64,000 nt of DNA. Origin: Okapia johnstoni (Eukaryota > Chordata > Mammalia > Artiodactyla > Giraffidae). The stretch is from assembly GCA_024291935.2 (NCBI GenBank), contig CM044315.1, positions 77,482,385 to 77,546,384 of the forward strand, in the 5' to 3' direction. Made by a program: the position numbers and the translations under genes. This document shows positions 36,805 to 63,040 of this stretch, piece after piece. Position 1 is the first letter of the stretch. Each line of letters opens with the position of its first letter. Below the pieces are notes generated by a model. It was not told where the DNA came from. It ran no database searches and saw nothing but the letters and a program-made list of their open reading frames with translations.

Positions 36805-37450
36805 TTCTCAGAAGAAAGCAACAAGTTTTAAAATACCATTTTTTGGTTTAAGAACAGATTGCAACAAATTGCAACAGATTGCAACAACAGTGTATTAAAG
36901 GCTCCCAAGCAGAGTGTAAAATTGCTAATTAAATAATTGTTTTCTATCATAGTATAAAGGGAATTACTAGAGCTACTCCTGCTACAACTGTAGCACTTCA
37001 GTGAAGTAGGACTGAAACTGGTGTTGGGCCTCTATGGCTGATGGAAAGTGAGGGGTGTAGTCCAAGATGAGCATATTTTCCGGTTGCAGCTCAAAGTAAA
37101 CCTATTAATAGGAAAATACTATAATTAAGATCAAGCATAAAACTTCATTGAAATTCTGAAGTATTTGAATGGAGAAGTAATTATGTGTTGATATTGCAAA
37201 ACCAATCATTCCAATGTGATCATAGGGCTTCCCTGATGGCTCAGACAATGAAGAATCTACCTGCAGTACAGGAGACCCAGGTTTGAACCATGGGTCAGGA
37301 AGATCATCTGGTAGAGGGCATAGAAACCCACTCTAGTATTCTTGGCTGGAAAATTCTATGGACAGAGAGGCCTAGTGGACTACCCAGAAAAGCGTTGAGT
37401 GACTAACCAGTCATTGCAATGTGATCATAAAAATGTGCTTAAAGGGTTGT
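36805..37450 (-). pseudogene. Nuclear mitochondrial insertion: ND5
   Basis: The minus strand resembles part of NADH dehydrogenase subunit 5. Visible pieces are IGMIGFA, AATGKYAHLGLHP, RGPTPVS, LCLGAF and LVAF, in the right order, with TGA where ND5 has Trp in places. A Bov-tA at 37225-37404 splits it near the start. A small tandem repeat of a TTGCAACAAA-type unit at about 36855-36895 has grown inside it. Confidence 0.83.
37225..37404 (+). mobile_element. Bov-tA SINE inside the ND5 insertion
   Basis: A plus-strand Bov-tA starting gggcttccctgatggctcag. An unusually long flanking direct repeat of 25 bp with two mismatches lies at 37200-37224 and 37405-37429. Confidence 0.9.
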
Positions 37451-37469
37451 TAATTAACCTCAGTCACAA

Positions 37470-38350
37470 CCAGGAGGTAGTTAGGAGGGGGTAAGACAGG
37501 GGCCTGAGAGGGCAGGAATGGTTCGGGTTCTTAGAGCATGGTTATGGTCAGCAAGCCCGCAGGACAAAGTCTTGTGTAACAGTCACACGGTTCCCGGGGA
37601 AAAGCCAGCTAACCTCTCAGGTCTTGGCCCCTCACCCTGTCTGTGGAGCTCACTCCTCCCAGGCCCTGGGCTGGTGTCCTCGGGTCTGTCAGACACCCCT
37701 TCCTCAGGGAGCTCTCAGACTGTCCTGGCAGCCTGGCCCTTTGAGGACTACAGCTGGTCCTTCCTGAGTCTCCCTGGCTCCCCAGGCAGAGCACCTTCAG
37801 CTGTTCTCACAGGCTTCCAGATGTTTCCTGGCCCATTCCTCAATCCCACCCTCCCTGCCTGGACCTGATTTTGCCTGGGAATACAGACATCAGTCTGATG
37901 GATCAGCCCTGTGGGTCCACTGAGTGTGGAGTCAACAGACAGGAATCTAAGATGGCGTCATGTCACAGGAAAAGAGGCTCACCTGCTGTGTGGGGAGTTA
38001 TGTCAGGTAGAGCGGGCCAACTGGTTTGATTTTGTGGAATGCAGGACTTTGCTTAAAACTGACATTCCCAGACAGACTGATCAGCCTCAAGCATGGCCTC
38101 TAAGCAAAGGGTGCTGATATGTGACTTGTGCCCCTTAAATTGGGTCTGGTTTTCTCTGGGCATTCTTCCCTCATACAGTGTGCTGTGAGTTTCTGGGGGC
38201 GGAGGCATCATCCCCTTCCTGTACCCCTGTACTCTGCACAGAGACTGACCTGGAGGGATGCTCAGTCCAGGTGTGTGGAGAGAGAGAAGAAGAGAGAAAT
38301 CAGGCGCTTGCAGGCTGGGGAAGCACAGCATCTACCGACTGAATGAGCCA
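37470..38350 (+). other. CYP4A intron 1 remnant (copy B)
   Basis: The stretches around 37530-37555 and 37868-38350 align with copy C intron 1 (45380-45960); both contain the shared text gtctgatggatcagccctgt. About 310 bp (37556-37867) has no match in copy C, so it is either a deletion in C or an insertion in B. Confidence 0.75.
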
Positions 38351-38726
38351 GCACTCAACCCTGTGGCAGGGCGGGGCTGGGGGGTAGAGGGGGTGAGGAC
38401 ACACTGTGGGGCCAGTCTTTTTGCAAGAGAAGGAGTCTCAGTCATTATCAGCAGAGTGGACCTAAGATGGGGACTGTTAGAATCTGCCACAGAGAGACAG
38501 CCAAAGCCCAGTTTGTTCACAGAAGTTGTTGAATTAGATTTCCAGATTATTTTGATTTTGAGAAATTGTGCTCTTTTCTGGGTGCAATTGTCACTTTTCT
38601 GAGCTAAGAGTTCACACATGGAACCATTAAAACACTTCCACTGCTGTTCCCCTTTTATTGTTGGCCATTACATAATATATAGACTCTGTAAGTAGATAAT
38701 TTCTCTTATGTCAATTGTATTACTCA
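38351..38726. other. Copy B intron 1, unassigned part
   Basis: No gene is seen, and I did not find a match in copy C intron 1 by eye. Confidence 0.4.
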
Positions 38727-38968
38727 CAGTGCTTCCATAATGGCTCAAATAGTAAAGAATCTGCCTTCAATGTGGGAGACCTGGGTCTGATCTCTGAAAT
38801 GGGAGGATTCCCTGGAGAAGGGAATAGCTACCACTCCATTATACTTTGGAGTATATTGGAGAATTGCAATGCTTACGAGAATTCTAGGGACATAGGAGCC
38901 TGGCAGGCTGCAGTCCATGAAGTGGCAAAGAGTAGGACAAAACTGAGGGATTAACACACACACACATG
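38727..38968 (+). mobile_element. Bov-tA SINE with CA tail
   Basis: A diverged plus-strand Bov-tA (aaagaatctgccttcaatgtg) ending in a short (CA)n run at 38955-38967. Confidence 0.85.
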
Positions 38969-38997
38969 GTGCTTAATATTCCCTCAATTTCTGCTGG

Positions 38998-40003
38998 TCT
39001 AATAGCTGCCTCTTGAGAAACCTGTATGCAGGACAGGAAGAAACAGTTAGAACTGGACATGGAACAACACACTGGTTCCAAATAGCAAAAGGAGTACGTC
39101 AAGGCTGTATATTGTCACCCTGCTTATTTAGCTTATATGCAGAGTACATCATGAGAAATGCTGGCTGGAGGAAGCACAGGCTGGAATCGAGATTGCCGGG
39201 AGAAATATCAATAACCTCAGATATGCAGATGACATCACCCTTATGGCAGAAAGTGAAGAAGAACTAAAGAGCCTCTTGATGAAAGTGAAAGAGGAGAGTG
39301 AAAAAGTTGGCTTAAAGCTCAACATTCAGAAAACTAAGATCATGGTATCTTGTCCCATCACTTCATGGCAAATAGATGGGGAAACAGTGGAAACAGTGGC
39401 TGACTTTATTTTTCTGGGCTCCAAAATCACTGCAGATGGTGACCGCAGCCATGAAATTAAAAGATGCTTACTCCTTGAAAGGAAAGTTATGACCAACCTA
39501 GACAACATATTAAAAAGCAGAGACATTACTTTGCCAACAAAAGTCCGTCTAGTCAAGGCTATGGTTTTCCAGTGGTCATGTATGGATGTGAGAGTTGGAC
39601 GGTGAAGAAAGCTGAGTGCAGAAGAATTGATGCTTTTGAACTGTGGTGTAGGAGAAAACTCTTGAGAGTCCCTTGGACTGCAAGGAGATCCAACCAGTCC
39701 ATCCTAAAGGAGATCAGTCCTGGGTGTTCATTGGAAGGACTGAGGTTGAAGCTGAAACTCCAATATTTGGCCACCTGATGCGAAGAGCTGACTAATTTGT
39801 AAAGACCCTGATGCTGGGAAAGATTGAGGGCAGGAGGAGAAGAGGACGACAGAGGATGAGATGGTTGGATGGCATCACTGACTCAATGGACATGAGTTTT
39901 GGTGGACTCTGGGAGTTGGTGATGGGCAGGGAGACCTGGAATGCTGCAGTTCATGGGGTTGCAAAGACTCGGACATGACTTAGCAACTAAACTGAACTGA
40001 ATT
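38998..40003 (+). mobile_element. BovB LINE, 3' half
   Basis: A plus-strand BovB with RT text LLRNLYAGQEETVRTGHG and GCILSPCLFSLYAEYIMRN, ending gacatgacttagcaactaaac. The YADD region is frameshifted. It lies in copy B intron 1. Confidence 0.92.
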
Positions 40004-41185
40004 GAACACAGCAATTGCAATCAAATATTTCTAGCTGTTATAATACAGATATTTTTTTCAACACCTCTGTTATTGGCACAGTTAGGAATTAGAATGCCAA
40101 CTTAATTGGATAAAACAAAGGATGTGCCCAAGAAGAAGGATTTGCAGGCATCTGACTTTCTTGGGCAACAAGCAATCAGAAAAGATGTCCAGGACCTCTG
40201 GGCCCACCAGAGGAGACCCAAGAAAACTTGGTAACATAGCTGGAGTGTTAAGAGGCTCCTAAAGGTTAGTCCCTGCACTGGGTCAGTAGAACAAGGCAGA
40301 CCAAATGATGGTCATGACTTTGGAGCACAGAGCAGCCACCCAGAATGCACTCAAGCAGGACATGTCTCAGTTCAGGGCAATATTGTCAGCTCCCACTAGA
40401 ATAGAGCTCCATAAATGGAAGGGGTTTTGTTGCTCACTGCTGAATCTCTAGCTGCTACGATGGCAATTGATCCAAAGTATGTACTCAATACATAGGTATC
40501 AAATAAATGAATAACTGAGGTCATCTATCCACCTACTCTTTCATGTACTTGACATTCACTGTGGTGGAATCATTAGGGGATATCTGCCCAGCTCACTTGC
40601 TCTGAGATCTCTTCCCTCACAGAGGGTGGGCCTTTGGAAGGCCTATTAACCCCAGCCACAGTTGATTGTAACAGGTGGACACCTTGACCATGATATTAGA
40701 ATCAGTGCCTTGGAATAGGATTCAACAGGGCCCCTCGGCTTAAGTGTGGCAGAATGGAGAAACATGCCAACACCAGAAGGGTAGACATTCCCTTCTCCAC
40801 TGCCCAGGCCCAGCTGTGCAAGGACAGGGACTGTGTCTGTTGATTCATGACTGTATTACCAACTCCTAGAAAACTCCTCTGTTCAAGGTAGAGCCTCCTT
40901 AGACACTTGCAGACGGATGAATCATGGATGTACAGAGGGAAAGAATGGGAGATGCAGTGCTGGCAGCCCTCCAGTCCCTGGTTCTCTTCTTCTACACCCT
41001 GGACGCCCCTGCCCTTGGGCTCTGAGATGTTCCTGAGCCCCAGTTTTATTTTTGTGCTTCCTTTTTTCCTACATTAGCTCTGATTCTATGAGACGCTTGT
41101 AAACAGAATTTTGTATTAAACTCACTCATCACTCCTACATGTACTCATTTCTTCTTCATGAACTTATTGCTTCTTTGAAAACTGA
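40004..41185. other. Copy B intron 1, with L2-like ends
   Basis: The stretches 40385-40515 (gtatgtactcaatacatagg) and 40805-40920 (gacagggactgtgtctgttg) look like L2 3' ends. I see no exon. Confidence 0.5.
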
Positions 41186-41833
41186 GGTGTACCATCTTTC
41201 AAATTCTATATATATGCATTAGTATACTGTATTGGTGTTTTTCTTTCTGGCTTACTTCACTCTGTGTAATGGGCTCCAGTTTCATCAATCTCAATAGAAC
41301 TGATTCAAATGTATTCTTTTTAATGGCTGAGTAATATTCCATACCACAGCTTCCTTATCCTCTGCTGATGGACATCTAGGTTGCTTCCATGTCCTGGCTA
41401 TTATGTGATGAACATTGGGGTACATGTGTCTCTTTCTATTTTGGTTTCCTCGGTGTGTATGCACAGCAGTGGGATTGCTGGGTTGATAACCCTATATGCG
41501 AGACAGAATAAGAGACACAGATGCATAGAACAGTCTTAAGGACTCTGAGGGAGAAGGTGAGGGTGGGACGTTCTGAGAGAATGGCATTGAAATATGTATA
41601 TTATCATATGTGAAACAGAACACCATTCCAGGTTCAATGCATGAGACAAATGCTCAGGGCTGGGGCAATGGGATGACCCAGAGGGATGGGATGGGGAGGG
41701 AGGTGGGAGGGGGGTTCAGGATGGGGAACACATGTAAACCCATGGCTGATTCATGTCAGTGTATGGCAAAAAACCACTGAAATATTGTAAAGTAATTAGC
41801 CCCCAACTAAAATAAATAAATTTAAAAAAAAAT
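41186..41833 (+). mobile_element. L1 3' end with inverted 5' part (twin priming)
   Basis: 41186-41485 is minus-oriented L1 (gctgagtaatattccatacc, tttcctcggtgtgtatg). 41486-41833 is plus-oriented 3' UTR ending in an A-rich tail. The two parts come from adjacent stretches of the same L1 region, as in an insertion made by twin priming. Confidence 0.85.
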
Positions 41834-42436
41834 GATGCTTAATCCCTATGAACATGCTCTACACTCGCTTTAAAAAACAGGGATGATATTTATGAAGGGC
41901 AAGCCTGTCAACATGATGCCAAGCAATTAGAACATTGAATGGAAACGTGATAAGAGAGGCACCCAGGGAGTCTTGGGAATCCTGAGAAGGGACACCTCAG
42001 GGTCAGCAGGTTTGGGTTGAAATGCAGTTCACCTGGGTATGTATCCTTTACATGGGTTTCCTCATTCTTTAGTGAAACAAGATCAAGTAATTATCCCCCC
42101 TCATACAGGTTTGCCTTAAGCACTCCATAAGCCTATGAAAATGTTTTGTACTCCATGGAGTGAATCCCTGAACATTTCTCAGGCATTCACTGTGTATAAA
42201 GTTCTAATGGCAGTTCTGAGTGAGAAACAAACAAGGAAACTAAATCAGATCTTAGGCCAAGTTCTGGAGAGATATTAGAAGTCTGGATCAGAGTCTGGCT
42301 CAGCAGTTTAGTCTGTGACCTCTGTGGATACAATCAGAACCATCTCGCCAAGCCTGTACAAACATTCAGCCTTGCCTCAAGCACTTGACCTTAAAACAGA
42401 GTTGCTGCTGTTTTTGATTTTTTGCTCTTGTTATAG

Positions 42437-42577
42437 TTCCAAAGGAACAGAAACAGCTACAACTGCTGAAAAGGACAGAGAAATTCCCATGTATTCGTCT
42501 TCACTTTCTGTGGGTGAGCAAGGTTAGCCCAGTGATCTCTGACCCTGAAAACATGAAGGCGGTCCTGCGAAGGACAG
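42437..42577 (+). pseudogene. Copy B exon 2
   Basis: The acceptor is ttatag and the donor gtgaa. The exon is one base shorter than in copies A and C, the loss lying near its start, so a downstream frame reads LLKRTEKFPC and PENMKAVLRR. Confidence 0.87.
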
Positions 42578-42899
42578 GTGAAATGAAACCCACAAGCCAG
42601 CAGGAGCAAATCTTCCCTCTGGGGTACATGCCCCTGGGTCTGGGAAATTCCGACAGAGACCGGCCCTTCAGCATCTGTACGTGACTCTCTACCAGCCATC
42701 CTTGAAGCCTGAGAGAGTCAGGGATGGGAGGCAAGGTCGCGGTGGGTGAGAGAGACTGATAGCGGAGAGTCATCAGGAAGGGAAGGCAGTTCCTAGTATT
42801 ATTATTATTAAAAGTAATCATGATAGTAGCAACAACCCTCGGAAGTATTTTCTCAGATCTAAAGAATAACAGATAACAAGCACAATTAGTCACATGAAC

Positions 42900-43020
42900 T
42901 CTTCTTGTTAAGTGCCAGATGTGTTCCCCCACTCGCCACAAATAGACGAAGCCTGCATGTAGCAACGAAGACCCAGCACAACCAAACATAATGAAATAAA
43001 TAAATAGTTTTTTAGTAAAA
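42900..43020 (+). mobile_element. CHR-type SINE, 3' part
   Basis: The text agcaacgaagacccagcaca and (aaat)n is the end of the cetartiodactyl CHR SINE. It lies between copy B exons 2 and 4. Confidence 0.75.
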
Positions 43021-43227
43021 AAGATAGCCCTATAAGCTGCCCAATATTATTCTTCATATAGTAGAAAGGAGGAGATTGTTTCATGACCTATCACTATGGA
43101 TAAAACTTGTGAGATGTTTCGCTTTTCTTACTTTTTTCTGAACAATGAATAATTAATAACAACTATCATAGGAAAGAGATTATTAAATGTTTTCAGAGTG
43201 TGATTATATTTCAAATATATATGAGTT

Positions 43228-43390
43228 TTCTATAACTTATTTTTAAAAACTTTTATTGCCATGTAATTGATTTACCCTGTTCTGCAATGTTAGGTGTACA
43301 GCACAGGGATTCAGATTCTTTTCCCTATAGGTTACTACAAAATGTTGAGTGTAGTTCCTCATTTTATATGTAGGTCCTTGCTTCTCCTTC
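43228..43390 (-). mobile_element. L1 3'-end fragment
   Basis: A reverse L1 tail (aacttttattgccatgtaat, aatgttgagtgtagttcc) between copy B exons 2 and 4. Confidence 0.7.
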
Positions 43391-43590
43391 TCTTTTTTTA
43401 ACCTTTATCTCAAACTGTCACATCTTAATGGAACAGCCATTTTGGAAATTCACTTTCTGGAAATATACTGGCCTTCCTGAATTTTCCTGTCCCATACCTC
43501 CTCCTGACAATCTTGGTTCCTCCTATGTATCCCCAGTCACCCCTCTGATCCAGTCTCCCTGACCCCCACACACATCCATCTGTGGTCCAG

Positions 43591-43718
43591 GGAATGGATC
43601 TCTCCTGTTGGAGGGGCAGATGTGGTTCCAATATGGGCGGATGCTGACCCTAGCCTTCCACCATGACATCTTGAAGCCCTGAGTCGGGCACATGGCCAAC
43701 TCTGTCCAACTGATGGTG
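43591..43718 (+). pseudogene. Copy B exon 4 with a stop
   Basis: At 128 nt it is the right length. It reads LLLEGQ-like text then [13 protein letters not shown] followed by TGA at 43680-43682. The C-helix W is kept, but the His-Arg after it has become Tyr-Gly. Confidence 0.88.
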
Positions 43719-44084
43719 GTGTGTCCGTCTCTCTCTCCTCTGGGCATATTAACATCAAGCTCAATCCACAGTTCACTCTCAAGCAGATATATCCGTCAAA
43801 CATCCATCAGACACAGCCCCCTAGAATAATGCGCTCAATCCCAGAGACATGCACATTACACACTAGAGTGCACAAACACATTGTCATGTGCTTAAACTCC
43901 CTTCTACAGCCAAGCCTGTTCCCTCTTGCACACACATGGACACATTATTACCCATCTTATGGGACACACACCTTAACACACATGTGCTACTGCCATATAG
44001 AGATAAGAATTGGGGGCTATGGTGGGGCTGCATCTGGGCCCCCAAAGTCCTCATCTCTGGCTGGGAACCACTGTTCTGGGACAG

Positions 44085-44316
44085 ATGCAGTGATCAAGGA
44101 GAGGAAGGCTCTCCTGCAGAAGGAAGGAGAGCTGGGGAAAGAGAAGAGCAGGAGGCACTTAGACTTCCTGGACATCCTCCCCTTTGCCAGAGTGAGTGTG
44201 GGCTGGAGAGACCTGAGCCTTTGGGCCGAAGCACACATGAAGGGCATAGCTGCACTCTGGCCCTGCCTCCACAGATGGAGAATGGGAGCAGCTTGTCTTA
44301 CGAGAACCCGTGGAAG
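44085..44316 (+). pseudogene. Copy B exon 7 and truncated exon 8
   Basis: Exon 7 (44085-44191) is open and keeps [12 protein letters not shown]. Exon 8 begins at 44275 with MENGSSLS, and homology ends near 44316, before the I-helix. Sequence after that is unrelated, so the duplication breaks there or was deleted. Confidence 0.87.
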
Positions 44317-44514
44317 TTTCAGTTGCCTTGGACAAATGAAAATGATTCATGTGGTCAAGCAGGGTATTTCAGGCTATTTATACTAGAGAATTAAACCTGA
44401 TTCTGTACAATATAACACTGTTAAATAAGACACCACAGGGATATGTTATTCAAGGAAGCTTTTTTTTTTTTTAATCAGCTTGTTTGTTTGTTCTTTAACC
44501 TTTTGTATTTTTTA
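44317..44514. other. Sequence after the copy B breakpoint
   Basis: P450 homology ends abruptly near 44316. The following AT-rich sequence has no match that I see in copies A or C. Confidence 0.5.
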
Positions 44515-44796
44515 CTGAAAAGAAAGTCGTTCAGTAGGGTATAACTCTTTGCAATCCTATGGACTGTAAAGTGCCATGTTCCTCTGTCTGCAGAATTCTC
44601 CAGGCAAGAATACTGGAATGGGTAGTCATTCCTTTCTCCAGGGGATCTTCCTGACCAAGGATCAACCTGGGTCTCCTGCATTGCAGGCAGATTCTTTACC
44701 CTCTGAGCCACCAGCCCAATTTTTATTGGAGTACACTCAATTATCAGTGTGTGATAGTTTCAGGTGAGCACTGAAGGGACTCAGTCATCAGGAAGC
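44515..44796 (-). mobile_element. Bov-tA SINE inserted in an L1 tail
   Basis: Reverse Bov-tA at about 44525-44715 (ttctccaggcaagaatactgg). From 44716 to 44796 is a reverse L1 tail (ttttattggagtacactcaa). Confidence 0.82.
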
Positions 44797-45139
44797 TTTT
44801 AAAAATATTTACTTTTCTGTTTCATTTCAAACTGTCTAAAGCTTTCAAAAATGTAAGCATGTGATAGTTTCCATTATCCCAGAACAACCCAAACTCCCAG
44901 ATCAAGTTACAAATATTATCTTTTCTTTATAATACTTGTATTTTGGAACAAAAGAGAGATTGGTTTAAGAAAACAAAAACAAAAAAAAAACAGTAGCAAA
45001 TCATGGGGCCCAGGTCTGAGCTCTGTGTTCACCTTCACCCTCCCCCAGGTGGGCGGGGAGATCCTCCCAGATCAGGCTGGGAGCTCAGGGAAAGTCAGCC
45101 ACAGTCAGGGACAGTCAGTGATCCAGAAGCCACTGCACC
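44797..45139 (+). promoter_or_regulatory. Upstream region of CYP4A copy C
   Basis: This is the non-repeat stretch between an L1/SINE patch and the ATG. The last 140 bp are C- and G-rich (ccctcccccaggtgggcggggag), and I see no clear TATA box at a normal distance. CYP4A genes are typically controlled by PPAR-alpha through DR1 sites, but I find no convincing DR1 here, so any such site would lie elsewhere. Confidence 0.35.
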
Positions 45140-61993
<16,854 letters not shown>

Positions 61994-62335
61994 GGGCCTC
62001 TGCCTGCCATCCTGTCTTGCTGTCACTCTCTCCTGTCCTTGCCTCTTTGCCCACTTCCTGCTTCTCTCTGCCCCCCTGCCAGCTTGCCTCATCTCCACCT
62101 CCTGCCCAGCAGCAGACTTTCTGCCCTTCTCCTCTCACCTTTCTCCAGGCTCCCTATCTGCTTATCTCTCCATCTGTCTCTGAACCCTGCATCTCTCACT
62201 GTCCACCTGAATCTTGATCACCTGACATCCTCCAGTCTGTCTGTTCTCTCCTGTGTTTCTCCACTTCAGTCTGCCTGTCTGACCCTGAATCCATGTACAT
62301 TTGCTTCTGAAATAATTTACCATTGGCTTAGGGTC

Positions 62336-62545
62336 TTGGGGCTTCTCTGATGGCTCACGGGGTAAAGAACCCACGTGGTATGCAGGAGCCACCGGAGACT
62401 CAAGTTCAATATCTGGGTCAGGAAGATGCCATGGAGAAGGAAATGGCAACCCACTCCAGTATTCTTGCCTGGGAAATCCCATGAACAGAGGAGCCTGGTG
62501 GATGGCAGTTCATGAGATGGCAAAAAGTTGGACTTGACTGAGCAC
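62336..62545 (+). mobile_element. Bov-tA SINE in the copy C 3' region
   Basis: A plus-strand Bov-tA (gggcttctctgatggctcac, ggagaaggaaatggcaaccca) in the probable 3' UTR. It splits the same old unassigned repeat seen after copy A. Confidence 0.9.
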
Positions 62546-63017
62546 AGGGCAGAATATCTTAGAGACTTAGAACAATACAAAGTTATTCTCTGAAGGCTCT
62601 GGAGTGAGAAATTTGAAGTGGGTTTCTCTGGAAAAAGGAAGATGTTGGCGGGCTCCCCCTCCAAGGATCTAGGACAGGGTCCCACTCTTTGCCTTTTCTG
62701 CATCTAAAGCTACAGTCCTTACATTCCTTGGCTCCTGGGCCCTCCTCCATATATGAATCCAGCACTATCTCAAACGTCCCTCTGCTTCTGTCTTCACATC
62801 ACTTTCTCTTTCACCAGGACCTTTGTGATTCAATGAACAACTCAGATAAGACAGGCTTGTTCTCCTATCTGGGGATGAGGATGAGGACACCTGGGCAGCC
62901 ATTGCTGGACCTGTTAAGTCTTATGTGACCACCATCGGCCTGTCTCCAGTTCTCTCCAATGGGTGACGGGCCTACCCATGTGTCAGTCATGTGGCTTCCC
63001 CTCTCTTACCCTCCCTT

Positions 63018-63023
63018 AATAAA
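63018..63023 (+). terminator. AATAAA poly(A) signal candidate
   Basis: The first canonical AATAAA after the copy C stop codon, about 1.0 kb downstream, followed by GT-rich sequence. Its use is inferred. Confidence 0.5.
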
Positions 63024-63040
63024 GTTCACAATGTCATATG

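Larger units (their letters stand above)
37451..44316 (+). pseudogene. CYP4A: CYP4A pseudogene, copy B (remnant)
   Basis: What remains is an intron 1 segment (about 37470-38350), exon 2 (42437-42577), exon 4 (43591-43718), exon 7 (44085-44191) and the first ~40 nt of exon 8 (from 44275). Exons 3, 5, 6 and 9-12 were not found, and exon 1 is cut off at the edge of the ND5 mitochondrial insertion. Exon 2 is 1 base short (141 nt), which shifts its frame, and exon 4 has TGA at 43680-43682. Exon 7 is open. A BovB and a rearranged L1 lengthen intron 1. The copy is plainly non-functional. Confidence 0.9.
61994..63040 (+). other. Probable 3' UTR of CYP4A copy C with AATAAA
   Basis: The 315 bp after the stop align with the region after copy A's stop. 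A Bov-tA lies inside at 62336-62545. The first AATAAA is at 63018-63023 (cttaataaagtt), followed by a TG-rich stretch. I infer this as the poly(A) site; no transcript is available to prove it. Confidence 0.5.

Noticed and set aside
36853..36895. Tandem TTGCAACAAA-type units, considered as a regulatory array
   Set aside because: They fall inside the ND5-like segment and look like slippage of a local mitochondrial sequence.
37458..37476. Possible last 19 bases of copy B exon 1 (cagtcacaaccaggag then gtagtt)
   Set aside because: It resembles the end of exon 1 plus donor, but it also sits at the edge of the ND5 insertion and is too short to assign.
42501..42989. 162-codon minus-strand open frame
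   Set aside because: It is the shadow of copy B exon 2 and the following intron. No P450 or other domain reads on this strand.
43721..44386. 221-codon plus-strand open frame
   Set aside because: It only borrows copy B exon 7 in frame. The rest is intron sequence and the splice sites are where they should be.
45000..45139. PPAR response element (DR1) near the copy C start
   Set aside because: CYP4A genes often use one, but no convincing pair of AGGTCA-like half-sites one base apart is visible here.
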